Numbered from the stretch's first letter, positions 8,132 to 22,134 are shown. The stretch is DNA of 64,000 nucleotides from Dictyobacter formicarum (GCF_016587435.1 NZ_BNJJ01000007.1:186001-250000); one strand, 5' to 3'. Translations and numbers: made by a program. Notes: generated from the letters alone by a model not told the origin.

Positions 8132-9609
8132 ATACAACTGAAAATTTATGCCTGGTGACTGCACAAGCAGAATTTACCGATGCAGCACTGGCTGAGCTAC
8201 AGGCGCTGGATCCGAGCCTGAGCATGGAAGAAGAAATCGCGCCCGGAATTCTACTCTGTCGCGCCCAGGACGCGGCACGGTTTATGGCTATCGCCAGTCA
8301 AACTCATCCAACGTTTACACGCCACATCGCTCCGGTGCAGACTATCGTGCCGCTGGAAAATAGCGAGAACGACCTGGGTGAGATAGCCCTGGCAATCGTT
8401 CAATTACCCGGCTTTGCCCAGTTGGAGCGTGGCGTCCATTTCGCGGTGCAGACGCGCTTGATCCAGACCGATAAAAGCAAGGGAGAGCGCGCTTATAGTG
8501 GCGGGCAGATCAATAAGGCGCTGGCTGAGGCTCTGGCCGAGGAGACCGCGGCGATCGAAGATGTCAAAAAGCCACAGGTAGTCATTTCACTCCTCGCCAC
8601 CATGGACAAAGGCTATCTCGGCATTTCGACGGTTGAAGAGAATCTCAGCGCGTGGCCCGGCGGAGCCCGCCACTACGCCCAGACAGACGAGCAGATTAGT
8701 CGCGCGGAGTTCAAGCTACTTGAAGCACTAGAGGTGTTTGGTGTTATACTACCAACACAGGGAAAAGCGCTGGACCTCGGAGCGGCACCCGGTGGCTGGA
8801 CACGGCTGCTACTGGATGAGGGACTAGAAGTTGTCGCCGTTGACCCAGCAAAGCTAGATCCACGCCTGGTCGGACGCCAGGGTCTGGAGCACTATCGTGG
8901 CTATGCCGAAGATTATCTGGAGGACGCGGTTCAGCGCCGCCAGCACTATGATCTGATTGTAAACGACATGCGCATGGACGCCAGGGAGGCGGCACGGCTG
9001 ATCAGTAAGGCCGCGGCCTGCTTAGATCCGGAAGAGGGTTTGATGATCAGTGTCTTCAAGCTCCCCCATGCCACACTTGCCGTTGATCCTTTTGTCAATC
9101 TCAAAGAAGCACTGAACATACTCAAGAGAAGTTATGCGGTCGTTCAGGCCCACCAGCTGTTCCATAATCGACAGGAAGTCACTGTAGTTGCGGCCCAACC
9201 GCTACCTCAAGCGAGAGCGCAGCAGCATTCTAGCAGGCCATCGCAGACGAGAAACCAGCCGCCGCAGCGAGCAGCAGCATTCCAGTCGCGAGGACCTCGG
9301 GCGCGGCCAGCGCACACGCGGGGACCACAGCAGCGCATGTTTCAGCCACGTGGACCGCAACCAGCTGGCAATGAGCGTGATCGCGGTCCTCAACTGGGGA
9401 GGCCGTTCCGGCCAGGAGGTCCACAGCCGACCCGAACAGAGCAGTCAGGTGGCCCGCGCAGACCGCGAACGTTCCAGCCGCGGGGAACGCAACCAACTGG
9501 CAATGAGCGCGCGCGGGGACCTCAATCGCGACCCTATCAGCCGCGAGGTCCACAGCAACGCAGGCCATATCAATCTGGCCCGCCGCGACCGGAACGTCAC
9601 GAACATTAA
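8128..9609 (+). CDS. RlmM/FtsJ-like rRNA 2'-O-methyltransferase with RGP/Q-rich tail
   Basis: 493 residues. The middle of the protein (about 195-350) carries a RrmJ/FtsJ-type SAM-binding fold: a glycine-rich LDLGAAPGGWTRLLLDEG loop, VVAVDPAKLDPRL, and DLIVNDMRMDAREAARL. The upstream part resembles the THUMP-like arm of RlmM, which methylates C2498 of 23S rRNA in E. coli. That exact target is not proven here. From about residue 358 the protein becomes a low-complexity tail of repeated RGPQ and PRGPQ units, rich in Arg, Gly, Pro and Gln and probably disordered. It could be an RNA-binding extension. The gene is wedged between glcE (4-nt overlap) and glcF (32 nt gap), an unexpected place for an RNA modification enzyme. 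Confidence 0.82.
   Translation: MNTTENLCLVTAQAEFTDAALAELQALDPSLSMEEEIAPGILLCRAQDAARFMAIASQTHPTFTRHIAPVQTIVPLENSENDLGEIALAIVQLPGFAQLERGVHFAVQTRLIQTDKSKGERAYSGGQINKALAEALAEETAAIEDVKKPQVVISLLATMDKGYLGISTVEENLSAWPGGARHYAQTDEQISRAEFKLLEALEVFGVILPTQGKALDLGAAPGGWTRLLLDEGLEVVAVDPAKLDPRLVGRQGLEHYRGYAEDYLEDAVQRRQHYDLIVNDMRMDAREAARLISKAAACLDPEEGLMISVFKLPHATLAVDPFVNLKEALNILKRSYAVVQAHQLFHNRQEVTVVAAQPLPQARAQQHSSRPSQTRNQPPQRAAAFQSRGPRARPAHTRGPQQRMFQPRGPQPAGNERDRGPQLGRPFRPGGPQPTRTEQSGGPRRPRTFQPRGTQPTGNERARGPQSRPYQPRGPQQRRPYQSGPPRPERHEH
9226..9600 (+). repeat. RGPQ-coding degenerate repeats
   Basis: The 3' third of the methyltransferase gene is built of degenerate units coding (P)RGPQ with variable linkers, more than ten copies. 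Unit lengths vary, so it looks like old expansion rather than a recent tandem array. Confidence 0.6.
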
Positions 9610-9641
9610 TAAAAAGCAATAGCAATGAAGGTAGGTAACAC

Positions 9642-11207
9642 ATGAGCCTGGAGTATACACAGTCAAGAACAGTGCAGTTCATTCCACCGAGCGAGGGCCC
9701 GCTACGGCAACACACGCATACCTATGATCTGATGCGTCAATGTATCCACTGTGGATTTTGTCTGCCTACCTGTCCGACCTACTCCGTACTGGGGGTCGAG
9801 ATGGATTCGCCCCGGGGGCGCATTTATCAAATGCAAGCGGTCGCTGACGGCAAGCTGGATATATCAGACGACTTTATTGAGCACATGTATTGCTGCGTTG
9901 GTTGCCGAGCCTGCGAAACAGCGTGTCCATCGGGTGTGCAGTTCGGGAAACTTATCGAAGCGGCACGCGAGCAAATTCAGCTCAGCACCGACAAAGTGGC
10001 GGCCCAGGAGGGTCCCGACGCCCACGCGAAGGCTGAGTATAGCGAAACCGTCACGCCAACGACCAGCAGAGCCAAAACCAGCGTGTCTGCCACGCTCTTA
10101 CGACGTTTCTTCTTTGACGTCATGCTACCCTCGCGTACAACGCTCTCACTCGTATTTGGAGGCCTCAAGCTCTATCAGCGCAGCGGCCTGCAAACCGTCG
10201 TGCATAAAACAGGTCTACTGGACGCGGCCAATAACCTGCCCACGCCGTTTAAAGGCAAGCTCAAAATCCCCGAAGAATTGATGCATAACGCCGGAGGAGC
10301 CATCATTCCCGCTCTGCTACCCGAAGTCACGCCGGCCATCGGCGAGCAGCGCTACCGCGTTGGCGTCATCAGCGGCTGTATCATGGACCAGGTTTTCCAT
10401 GACATCAACGAGGCCACTATTCGCGTGCTAGCCGCCAACGGCTGCGAGGTAATCACGCCACGCCAGCAGGGCTGCTGCGGCGCGCTACATGTGCACGGTG
10501 GAGAAGCGGAGAAAGGGCGCGCGCTGGCCAGACACAACATCGACACCTTTGCACTCTACAATTGCGACGCCATCATCATCAACTCGGCTGGCTGCGGCTC
10601 AACGCTCAAAGAGTATAATCACCTGCTACGCGATGACCCCAATTATGCCCAGAAAGCGCAGGAGTTCAGCGCCAAAGTCAAGGATATCAGCGAATTTCTG
10701 ACCAGCATTCAACCAGTACAACAGATGGGCGAGGTCCACCACACCGTCGCCTACCATGACGCCTGTCACCTGCTGCATGGGCAAAAGATCAAACAGCAGC
10801 CACGCCAGTTGCTCAAAAGCATCCCCGGCCTCAAGCTGGTCGATCTAAAAGAGTCAGATTGGTGCTGTGGCAGCGCAGGCATCTACAACCTGACCAATCA
10901 GGATATGGGACACGAACTGCTGGAGCGCAAAATGAACAACGTGGAGGCCACGGGTGCGCAGATCATCGCCACCGGCAATCCCGGCTGCATGATGCAGATC
11001 GCTATGGGCATGCGCCAGCGCGGCCTACCCATGCAAGTCATGCACCCGGTCCAATTACTGGATGCTGCTTATGAAGCAGGCGGGGTATATAAGAAAACCA
11101 GCAACGATAGCGTCACCAAACAAACACCCAAGCCAGTGACGGCGCTCATAGCCGGGTTTGCCTTCCTGCTCGCCCTCCTCATGCTCAAAGGTCGTCGGCG
11201 CAAGTAA
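9642..11207 (+). CDS. glcF: Glycolate oxidase iron-sulfur subunit GlcF
   Basis: 521 residues. This subunit passes electrons from the GlcD/GlcE flavoproteins towards the quinone pool. Two 4Fe-4S motifs lie near the N-terminus: CIHCGFCLPTCP at about residue 32 and CCVGCRACETACP at about residue 86. Two CCG domains follow, each with a CCG core (QQGCCGALHVHGG and SDWCCGSAGIYN). The C-terminal 25 residues (ALIAGFAFLLALLMLKGRRRK) form a transmembrane helix with a basic end. This would anchor the complex in the membrane and is not standard in the family. A hairpin terminator follows immediately. Confidence 0.92.
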   Translation: MSLEYTQSRTVQFIPPSEGPLRQHTHTYDLMRQCIHCGFCLPTCPTYSVLGVEMDSPRGRIYQMQAVADGKLDISDDFIEHMYCCVGCRACETACPSGVQFGKLIEAAREQIQLSTDKVAAQEGPDAHAKAEYSETVTPTTSRAKTSVSATLLRRFFFDVMLPSRTTLSLVFGGLKLYQRSGLQTVVHKTGLLDAANNLPTPFKGKLKIPEELMHNAGGAIIPALLPEVTPAIGEQRYRVGVISGCIMDQVFHDINEATIRVLAANGCEVITPRQQGCCGALHVHGGEAEKGRALARHNIDTFALYNCDAIIINSAGCGSTLKEYNHLLRDDPNYAQKAQEFSAKVKDISEFLTSIQPVQQMGEVHHTVAYHDACHLLHGQKIKQQPRQLLKSIPGLKLVDLKESDWCCGSAGIYNLTNQDMGHELLERKMNNVEATGAQIIATGNPGCMMQIAMGMRQRGLPMQVMHPVQLLDAAYEAGGVYKKTSNDSVTKQTPKPVTALIAGFAFLLALLMLKGRRRK

Positions 11208-11240
11208 CAGAACAAGTCGACAGAAGTCGGGATCATCGAT

Positions 11241-11280
11241 CAAGCTCACGGCGCAGTACATTGCGCCGTGAGCTTGTTTA
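11241..11280 (+). terminator. Rho-independent terminator after glcF
   Basis: A perfect 15-bp inverted repeat, CAAGCTCACGGCGCA (11241-11255) with its complement at 11262-11276, has a 6-nt loop and is followed by TTTA. It closes the glc operon. Confidence 0.8.
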
Positions 11281-11548
11281 AACACAAACATCTTGAAAGG
11301 GCCAAAGAATTTTCTATACGCATACATTGTATGGAGAACGATTATTTGCTCAGGTTTAAGACATATGGGCTAGAGTAATAAGCCTATAAAGGCAATGCTG
11401 CATATTCAGATGCATATTTGATGGTATTATACCTGGAAGCCATTAGATAGAAATATCTCAATAAATAAGGAAAAGTTACCGCCCATGATCTGCGCAGGCT
11501 CATCGTCTGGCTCCCAGCCTTGATAATCACATCCCTATCTGGGAGTGA
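11281..11548. other. AT-rich gap between convergent genes
   Basis: It lies between glcF and the convergent minus-strand kinase gene. I see no coding frame, RNA gene or strong repeat here. Confidence 0.4.
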
Positions 11549-12238
11549 TCATTTGAGTTGCCGAATGTACTCGGCGAGATAGGGAGCAAAATGGTTTTCG
11601 ACACGTTCTGTCATTTCTTCGCGAGAGCGACTCCCATCGACTTCATAGATGGGAAGGTGCAAAGCTTCTGCTTGCTGCTTGACATAACGTGCCAACTGGC
11701 AGTCGCGGGCGATAATATTGCGCCTCATTTGTTCGGGATTGCTGCCCTCGTCGTAGGCACCATCCCGTTTCTGGCGCCGAGCCTGTTCAGCCCATCTCTG
11801 CCGCCTGCCTTGCTCGCAGAAGGTATCTGTAGGGACCAGCCAGATAGCCTGATGTGGACTGGAGAGATAGGGAGCAACGCATTCGGGGAAAAAGTTCCCC
11901 TCCGCAACAATCAAATTGTCCTTTGGCAACATCTGGAGGTCTTCAAGCACCAACTGAAAATCGCGGCTCCAGGACGTGGTCGCTTCCTGCACCAGCATGT
12001 CGACCGACCGATCTACCCAGCGCTGATTCATACTCATCTGTAAAAATGCCTGGGCCTCAGTATCTCCAGTTGCGATCCGTCGAGTAAAATGATTCCTCGC
12101 CCAGGCATCCAGGTGATAATCAAGGAAGACGTAGATTTGAGCGATCGCGTGACTGATCGTGGATTTCCCAGAGCAAGGAGAGCCCCCAATCCATAACACA
12201 TGTGAGAGGCTTTGTGCGGAAGCAGGTTGCATAGACAT
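11549..12238 (-). CDS. P-loop kinase-like ATPase of unknown substrate
   Basis: 229 residues. A Walker A motif (GGSPCSGKST) lies at about residues 18-27. It is followed by an adenylate/shikimate-kinase-like layout: YHLDAWARN, a central helical region, DNLIVAEGNFFPECVAPYL (Walker-B-like strand) and an Arg-rich lid (GRRQRWAEQARRQKR). The C-terminal IYEVDGSRSREE resembles small-molecule kinases of the cytidylate or gluconate type. The substrate cannot be named. CTGGAGGG lies 6 nt upstream of the ATG. The gene is divergent from a truncated paralogue-like kinase at 12518. Confidence 0.7.
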   Translation of the reverse strand: MSMQPASAQSLSHVLWIGGSPCSGKSTISHAIAQIYVFLDYHLDAWARNHFTRRIATGDTEAQAFLQMSMNQRWVDRSVDMLVQEATTSWSRDFQLVLEDLQMLPKDNLIVAEGNFFPECVAPYLSSPHQAIWLVPTDTFCEQGRRQRWAEQARRQKRDGAYDEGSNPEQMRRNIIARDCQLARYVKQQAEALHLPIYEVDGSRSREEMTERVENHFAPYLAEYIRQLK

Positions 12239-12517
12239 GTTTTCCCTCCAGAGAAACGAACTGTCTTGAACAGCACAAAAACAAATCTATGCGAAGGATA
12301 CTCCCACTCAGATGAAAAAACATCGGCCATTTGCACGATGTGCTGTGGTTGACGCTTGTAGTACAATATAGGAAAGAACGCTACTTCCTCAATATCAGGC
12401 ATTTATGGCTACCGAGAAATCTGCTCAAAACGGGTCCTTGCCCGATCTGCAATTAGATGAGGCTATTTTTAGCGCTCCATCCCCTGCACCCATCTACATA
12501 GAAGGAGATCACATCTA

Positions 12518-12760
12518 TTGAACAATGACATTCCCCACCGTTCATGGCAAGTTCTCTTGCTCGGAGGCCCTTCTGGCGTCGGAAAGACCAGCGTCAGTTA
12601 TCGACTGGCCCATCACTTCGGGATTGGGATCACGGAAGTTGATGATTTCCAGGTCATTCTCGAACACATGACGACGCCCGCAGAGCAACCTGTTCTACAT
12701 TATTGGCAAACCCATCCCGAAGCAGGGAACCTGCCGGCAGAGAGCACGAAAGCCTCCTGA
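12518..12760 (+). pseudogene. Truncated P-loop kinase (N-terminal part only)
   Basis: 80 codons from TTG 12518 with AAGGAGAT upstream. It carries a clean Walker A (LLGGPSGVGKTSVSYRLA) and EVDDFQVILEHM, typical of 2-phosphoglycerate-kinase-like proteins of about 200-250 residues. It stops at 12760 without the lid or Walker B region. No good continuation is seen in another frame up to 13078, apart from an unrelated 61-codon open stretch. It is most likely a broken gene, although a short product could still be made. Confidence 0.55.
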
Positions 12761-12852
12761 AATGCCGTCAATGGGTGGGCCATATCCGCAGGAGGAGTCC
12801 AGGCAGTGTTCAAGCTCGCAGGCGTAGAAAAAACGTTTTCCTCATCGGATGA

Positions 12853-13038
12853 AAGAGACAAATCCTATTCCTTTCTATCTGGCAAGCCGCCAGGCCACAA
12901 AGAAAATTGCGCCAATATGCAAAGGCATCTTTTGTAGATCATGCAGCAAAATATCTCAATTGGTATCTTTATAATATAATATATTTAATTAAAGACCAAA
13001 ATAGCGCTCGATCTGCTTTTGAAGAGATGCTTCAATGA
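12853..13038 (+). pseudogene. Short open stretch, possible C-terminal gene remnant
   Basis: An open frame of 61 codons with no start codon reads like protein (IWQAARPQRKLRQYAKASF, then SARSAFEEMLQ and a stop). It lies between the truncated kinase and the propeller gene. It could be the tail of a deleted gene. The family is not recognised and confidence is low. Confidence 0.25.
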
Positions 13039-13078
13039 AGCATGAAAATACCCTGACGATGTTTAAGGGAGAAATTGT

Positions 13079-14515
13079 ATGGATTATAGACCTGATCAGA
13101 AGCAACATGATCAGTCGGATATTGAATTTGAGATCACCGATATAGATACAGAGGAGGCGGGGCATCAATCTGCCAGACCATCAAGGTTTGAGCCAATGTT
13201 TACTTCTCTTGCCAATCATGCTCACCATTGGTCTGTGTTAGCGATTTTCGCAGGATGCGTTATTATTGGTGTCCTGCTCTTTCCCGATGTTGCATCTTTT
13301 GTAAAACCAATGGTTCCCGCCCCAGCGACAACAATTCCCACAGTGAAACCCGATCAGAAACCCGATCAGTTTGCTGTGGCGGCTGGTAGGGATAATGTTA
13401 CGTTTGTAATGAGAGAGCAAACTGATGCTCAATCAATCCCTAGAGCAAACATCAATGTAACTGCTTATGACACGCAGAGTGGTACTCTTCTCTGGCATAC
13501 GCCACAATCTCCATCGCCCGCGATTACCTATGGGTTGGCGGTCAATCTCGATAGTCAAGAGTCTGATATCTATGCTCTACATTCAGATAACCTGATTTCT
13601 CTGCTCGCGCCTCGTACCGGTAAAGTTCTCCAGAACTATAAGCTACCTACAGCTAAGATTAAGCCCTTTGCTATTGAACAAGATGATATGCTCCTTTTTC
13701 CAGATTCAGATAACACATTTTATGCTGCCAAAGATGGTCAGCCGTTATGGCTTAATGCTGGATTGGGAAGTTTATTGGCGATTGAGCAAGGAGTTGTGTA
13801 TACCTATAATTTCACGCAGCATTGCTATTATGCCATAGATGAGAGGAGTGGAGCTCGTCTCTGGTCATATGTAGTGCCACACTCAATTCAATCATATTCG
13901 CAGACTGTTCCACCACTGGCAATAGAAAACAAGACAGTCTATGTGCAAACGATCGATAACAAAGTGCTGGCTATTCAATTGCAAGGTCATGTCTTGTGGT
14001 CCCATACATTTAATGGTCCTGTCAGCCTGAAATCAGATACTCATCATCTGTATGCAGTCGATCAATCGGCCAATACAATAGAGGCCTTTAATCTTCAAAC
14101 AGGGAATATAGAACGGACATATACCAATGAGGCAGGTGCTGTGAGTATCAAAGATATTCAGAATAACATGTTGTACATCCAGACTGATGAAGGAATGAGA
14201 GCGGTCAATGCAGATACAGGAAAAATAGTCTGGCAAAAGGCAATAAATGTCAGCCAACCAGTCTGGGAAGCAAATGGTATTCTGTATGTCTTCCTTTTGA
14301 ACAGTACAGATGCTATGCAGGCAATCAATGAAAAAGATGGCACATTGCTCTGGTCAGGAATAATCAAGGACCTGATAGTTTCGCGTGACACCAGAGTGTT
14401 AGATCTGTTGTCCTATGATAACCGTACCATATCAGTGCTGCGTTTGAGCGATGGAAAAATACTCTGGAGCAAGCATACGGGTCAGGCGATCGGGACAATA
14501 AAGGAGCGGACATAG
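13079..14515 (+). CDS. Membrane-anchored PQQ-type beta-propeller protein
   Basis: 478 residues. An acidic cytosolic head of about 50 residues is followed by one transmembrane helix (WSVLAIFAGCVIIGVLLF, about residues 51-68) and an exported domain with PQQ-enzyme-like repeats. These repeats include TYDTQSGTLLWHTP-type units, IDERSGARLWSYVV, VNADTGKIVWQKA and INEKDGTLLWSG, with the recurrent (D/E)xxxGxxLW motif of propeller blades. No catalytic calcium or PQQ-ligand motif is evident, so it probably acts as a scaffold or sensor like BamB, not a dehydrogenase. GGGAGAAATT lies just upstream of the ATG. The next gene starts 30 nt downstream and may be cotranscribed. Confidence 0.75.
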   Translation: MDYRPDQKQHDQSDIEFEITDIDTEEAGHQSARPSRFEPMFTSLANHAHHWSVLAIFAGCVIIGVLLFPDVASFVKPMVPAPATTIPTVKPDQKPDQFAVAAGRDNVTFVMREQTDAQSIPRANINVTAYDTQSGTLLWHTPQSPSPAITYGLAVNLDSQESDIYALHSDNLISLLAPRTGKVLQNYKLPTAKIKPFAIEQDDMLLFPDSDNTFYAAKDGQPLWLNAGLGSLLAIEQGVVYTYNFTQHCYYAIDERSGARLWSYVVPHSIQSYSQTVPPLAIENKTVYVQTIDNKVLAIQLQGHVLWSHTFNGPVSLKSDTHHLYAVDQSANTIEAFNLQTGNIERTYTNEAGAVSIKDIQNNMLYIQTDEGMRAVNADTGKIVWQKAINVSQPVWEANGILYVFLLNSTDAMQAINEKDGTLLWSGIIKDLIVSRDTRVLDLLSYDNRTISVLRLSDGKILWSKHTGQAIGTIKERT

Positions 14516-14545
14516 TAAGTTTCATCAAGAGGATCAGGTAAAATC

Positions 14546-15286
14546 ATGGATGATACGATACAATTGCAGCAAGCGATTGAGCAACTTTATACTATCTTTG
14601 CACTCTATAAGACCTCGAATAAGATGGCTGCCTGTCCCCACTGCGTGACGCAGGCCGAGATCAACGATCTGACGCGGGTACCGCTACGCCTTCTGACGGC
14701 TGAGCAGCTGTGGCGCTATACGTTTAAAGCCATGAGCACCTGGGGTGATGAGAGAGACTTTCGGCACTTCCTTCCTCGCATCCTGGAGCTGTCCGCGTTC
14801 AATCCAGGCAGCTATGAATTAGAACTGGACATGGTCTGCCGGCAACTGGATCATGGCAAATGGTCTGACTGGCCAGAGGAAGAACAGCAGGCTATCCTCC
14901 AGTATTTCGTCATACAATGGAGGCTGTTGCTCTCTTCCTTTACAGAGGAGACCAGGTACCGGGTCATCAATTATGTCAATGCACTGGGTTTTATGGCGCT
15001 GGATATAACGCCATTTCTGTCCTACTGGCGGCAGGAGCGCTCCCTATCAGCCACACGTCACCTGGTAGCCTTCATCGACGAACATAAAGATGAGATACCA
15101 TTTCAGCATCGCTTGAAATATTGGTATGGATATCAATCGATTGCGCAACACATTATCGCCTGGCTGCTCGAAACGGAGACGAGGCTGCGATTAGAAGATG
15201 ATTTTTTTCGCTATGCTGATGAAGCATTTGCGGATGAACTGGCACAGTCCATTGATGCATTATACTGGTGGCAGAAGATATATTAA
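14546..15286 (+). CDS. Conserved-looking protein of unknown function with CPHC motif
   Basis: 246 residues, largely alpha-helical and soluble, with no signal peptide or transmembrane segment. One CPHC motif at about residues 31-34 (MAACPHCVTQAE) could bind metal or be redox active. No partner cysteine pair is visible. The body is rich in Trp, Leu and acidic residues (WSDWPEEEQQAILQYFV). It follows the propeller gene by 30 nt and precedes the dehydrogenase by 31 nt, which suggests an operon. I do not recognise the family. Confidence 0.65.
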   Translation: MDDTIQLQQAIEQLYTIFALYKTSNKMAACPHCVTQAEINDLTRVPLRLLTAEQLWRYTFKAMSTWGDERDFRHFLPRILELSAFNPGSYELELDMVCRQLDHGKWSDWPEEEQQAILQYFVIQWRLLLSSFTEETRYRVINYVNALGFMALDITPFLSYWRQERSLSATRHLVAFIDEHKDEIPFQHRLKYWYGYQSIAQHIIAWLLETETRLRLEDDFFRYADEAFADELAQSIDALYWWQKIY

Positions 15287-15317
15287 GCTATGGCGATAAA
15301 TACTGGAGGAAATGGAC

Positions 15318-16223
15318 ATGGATATACAAACAGTCGGTATTCTGAGTCCGGGCGATATGGGACATGCGATTGGGACCGTTCTCAAGCAGGCGGGATTGCG
15401 CGTGATCAGTTGCTTGCAAGATCGGAGCACGCGGACGCGGGAATTGGCCAGAAAGGCTGGAATCGTTGATGTAGAGACCGATGAAGCGCTGGTACGGGAA
15501 GCTGATATCGTGCTGTCCGTGCTGGTGCCTGCGCAGGCAGTGGCGACCGCCGGGCGCATAGCGAAAGCGGTACGTGCGACAGGCTCCAGGCCGCTTTTTG
15601 CCGACTGCAACGCGATCTCTCCACGCACGATGCAGGCCATCAACCAACTGGTCACGGACGCTGAAGCAGACATAGTCGATATCGGTATTATCGGCGGCCC
15701 GCCTCGCAGCAAAGATGCGGGAACCAGGCTATATGCTTCGGGGCCACGCGCAGCCGAGGTGGCAGCACTCAACAACTACGGCCTGAACATTCGTGTCCTG
15801 GGAGATCAAATCGGGCAGGCTTCAGGATTAAAGATGTGCTATGCTTCCCTCACCAAGGGACTAACGGCCCTGGCCACCGAAGCCCTGACCGCCGGGCAGG
15901 CGCTGGGTATTGGTGAAGCATTAACAAGCGAGCTTCAACAGAGCCAGGCAACCTTACTAAGTATGATTGAGCGCCAGATATCTGGCATGCCGCCCAAAGC
16001 CTATCGCTGGGTCGGAGAGATGGAAGAGATCGCTCAAACCTTTGGGGATCTCGGCCTGCCGCCTCAGATGCTACAAGGAGCCGCCAACGTCTATCATCTG
16101 GTGGAGCAGACCGAACTGGGATCAGAGATACCAGAGCAGCGCCGCCTCGGCACCACCCGCGACGAGGTGACAACCATCCTGAATACCAGTCTGGGACACT
16201 TGAAAGGAGACGGCAAAAAATAA
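15318..16223 (+). CDS. NAD(P)-dependent oxidoreductase, 6-phosphogluconate dehydrogenase-like (DUF1932 type)
   Basis: About 301 residues. An N-terminal Rossmann domain has TVGILSPGDMGHAIGTVLKQAG, the GxxxMG variant of the beta-hydroxyacid dehydrogenase superfamily. ADIVLSVLVPAQA, FADCNAISP and IGGPPRSKDAGTRLYASG follow. The C-terminal half (LKMCYASLTKGLTALATEAL) matches the DUF1932 helical domain and includes the conserved catalytic-type lysine. The substrate is unknown. ATG 15318 is chosen because GGAGGA at 15305-15310 is 7 nt away. The in-frame ATG at 15312 is too close. Confidence 0.83.
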   Translation: MDIQTVGILSPGDMGHAIGTVLKQAGLRVISCLQDRSTRTRELARKAGIVDVETDEALVREADIVLSVLVPAQAVATAGRIAKAVRATGSRPLFADCNAISPRTMQAINQLVTDAEADIVDIGIIGGPPRSKDAGTRLYASGPRAAEVAALNNYGLNIRVLGDQIGQASGLKMCYASLTKGLTALATEALTAGQALGIGEALTSELQQSQATLLSMIERQISGMPPKAYRWVGEMEEIAQTFGDLGLPPQMLQGAANVYHLVEQTELGSEIPEQRRLGTTRDEVTTILNTSLGHLKGDGKK

Positions 16224-16274
16224 GGACTGTTAAGAGCCAGGCACGTGAATTGGATTATGCTATGTGGAGGTAAA

Positions 16275-16307
16275 CAAAAAAGACCTTACTTCTGCCAAGT
16301 AAGATCT
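16275..16307 (-). terminator. Terminator of the 16S-23S rRNA operon
   Basis: On the minus strand an 11-bp stem (AGATCTTACTT with AAGTAAGGTCT) and a 5-nt loop are followed by a run of six T. It lies about 110 bp past the 23S 3' end. Confidence 0.8.
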
Positions 16308-16418
16308 CTCTGGTTCTGCACAACTGCATACGATCTATCCTCAATTTTGCCGAGCCAGCAGTCAGCCGAGGCTGAAGCAGAGAGCTCGCATTCCTGAGCC
16401 ACGATGAAGATACAATGG

Positions 16419-21174
<4,756 letters not shown>

Positions 21175-21460
21175 GTTGTTTTTTTATAAACACATATCTC
21201 TGCAAGATATGTGAAACAGCATGGTAAGTTGCGATCATGGCCAAGTTACATAACATTGGCATGTTTCGCAGATTCTATGGTCACCATCGCAGGGGAACTG
21301 CGCTGGGACCGAATTGACAGGAACTGGTTACTTGTATTGTTGTTCCAGTTGCTGTTCTGCTTTCCACTCTTCAGTTGTCAAGGTACACAATCGACGAAAC
21401 CAGCGTTTCATCATCAGACAAGCGTTTGTTCTTTTTGCGTTCGCTTGTCTCGTGTGCTGT

Positions 21461-21489
21461 AGTATCGCATATCCATTGTGCTTTGTCAA
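21461..21489 (-). promoter_or_regulatory. rRNA promoter P2 (proximal)
   Basis: On the minus strand, TTGACA (plus-strand 21484-21489), a 17-bp spacer and GATACT (21461-21466). It lies about 290 bp upstream of the 16S 5' end. Confidence 0.6.
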
Positions 21490-21726
21490 GCGGTTTTCCG
21501 ACCACTTTTTGCTCGGCTCCGAAAATTCGTTATGCTCCCGGTCGCCGTGGCAACCATCGGCCAAAAAGGCCTGAAACGTCCGCAGACGCAGATCTGCGTT
21601 GGGTCGTTCATGGGGGAAACATCTGATCCCAGAGGAGCTACCTTACCGTAGCACAACTGATGCAAACGGACAGGAGCACCCACGCTCGCTGAGGCGGGTG
21701 ATTGTCGCTTTTTTGACAGCTCGATG

Positions 21727-21755
21727 ATTATGCCATAACTACCACGACCTGTCAA
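21727..21755 (-). promoter_or_regulatory. rRNA promoter P1 (distal)
   Basis: On the minus strand, TTGACA (21750-21755), a 17-bp spacer and CATAAT (21727-21732). It is a near-consensus sigma70 promoter about 550 bp upstream of the 16S. An AAAAAAGC tract just upstream could act as an UP element. Confidence 0.7.
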
Positions 21756-21879
21756 GCTTTTTTCAGACGTATTTTAATTCGATCGCAAAATTCGTCTTCT
21801 TCTGGCTCCATGTGAAAATTTGGGAAGAGCATCATTCAAATTGTTGCCAAAAAGGAAGAGCAACAAAAGAAACGAAACC

Positions 21880-22134
21880 CATAGGTTCGGAGCTTGCCTC
21901 CGATTGGAGCCGATAGGCGACCCCGGTATCTCCGTGACATCGCTAGCTATTGCATACCGTTGCCCGGGCACAGGTACCCCCGTGATCAAGGAGCGGCGAC
22001 GTCACCCCAGGCACGTTGGCCAAAGGAATCGCAGGGGCACCCTCTCTGGTCGAGGGGATGCCGGTGAGGAGCCGAACCGGCCAGACACCGGGGTCGCCTA
22101 TCGGCTCCAATCGGAGGCAAGCTCCGAACCTATG
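21880..22134. repeat. Perfect 48-bp inverted repeat around a 159-bp core
   Basis: Arms are 21880-21927 and 22087-22134, exact reverse complements of each other and beginning CATAGGTTCGGAGCTTGCCT. The 159-bp core is GC-rich and has smaller hairpins, such as GGCACCCTCT with AGGGGATGCC. No transposase is present. The element sits between the divergent 16S and 5S promoters. It could be a MITE, an invertible segment or a cruciform/insulator. Confidence 0.75.

Noticed and set aside
9226..9600. CRISPR-like repeats
   Set aside because: Units are degenerate, in frame and coding for RGPQ, with no unique spacers. No CRISPR array was seen in the window.
8744..9715. Long antisense frames opposite the methyltransferase gene
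   Set aside because: They mirror the GC-rich RGPQ repeats and lack coding character.
16308..16418. 5S rRNA after the 23S gene
   Set aside because: The stretch before the terminator is only about 110 bp and lacks all 5S consensus blocks.
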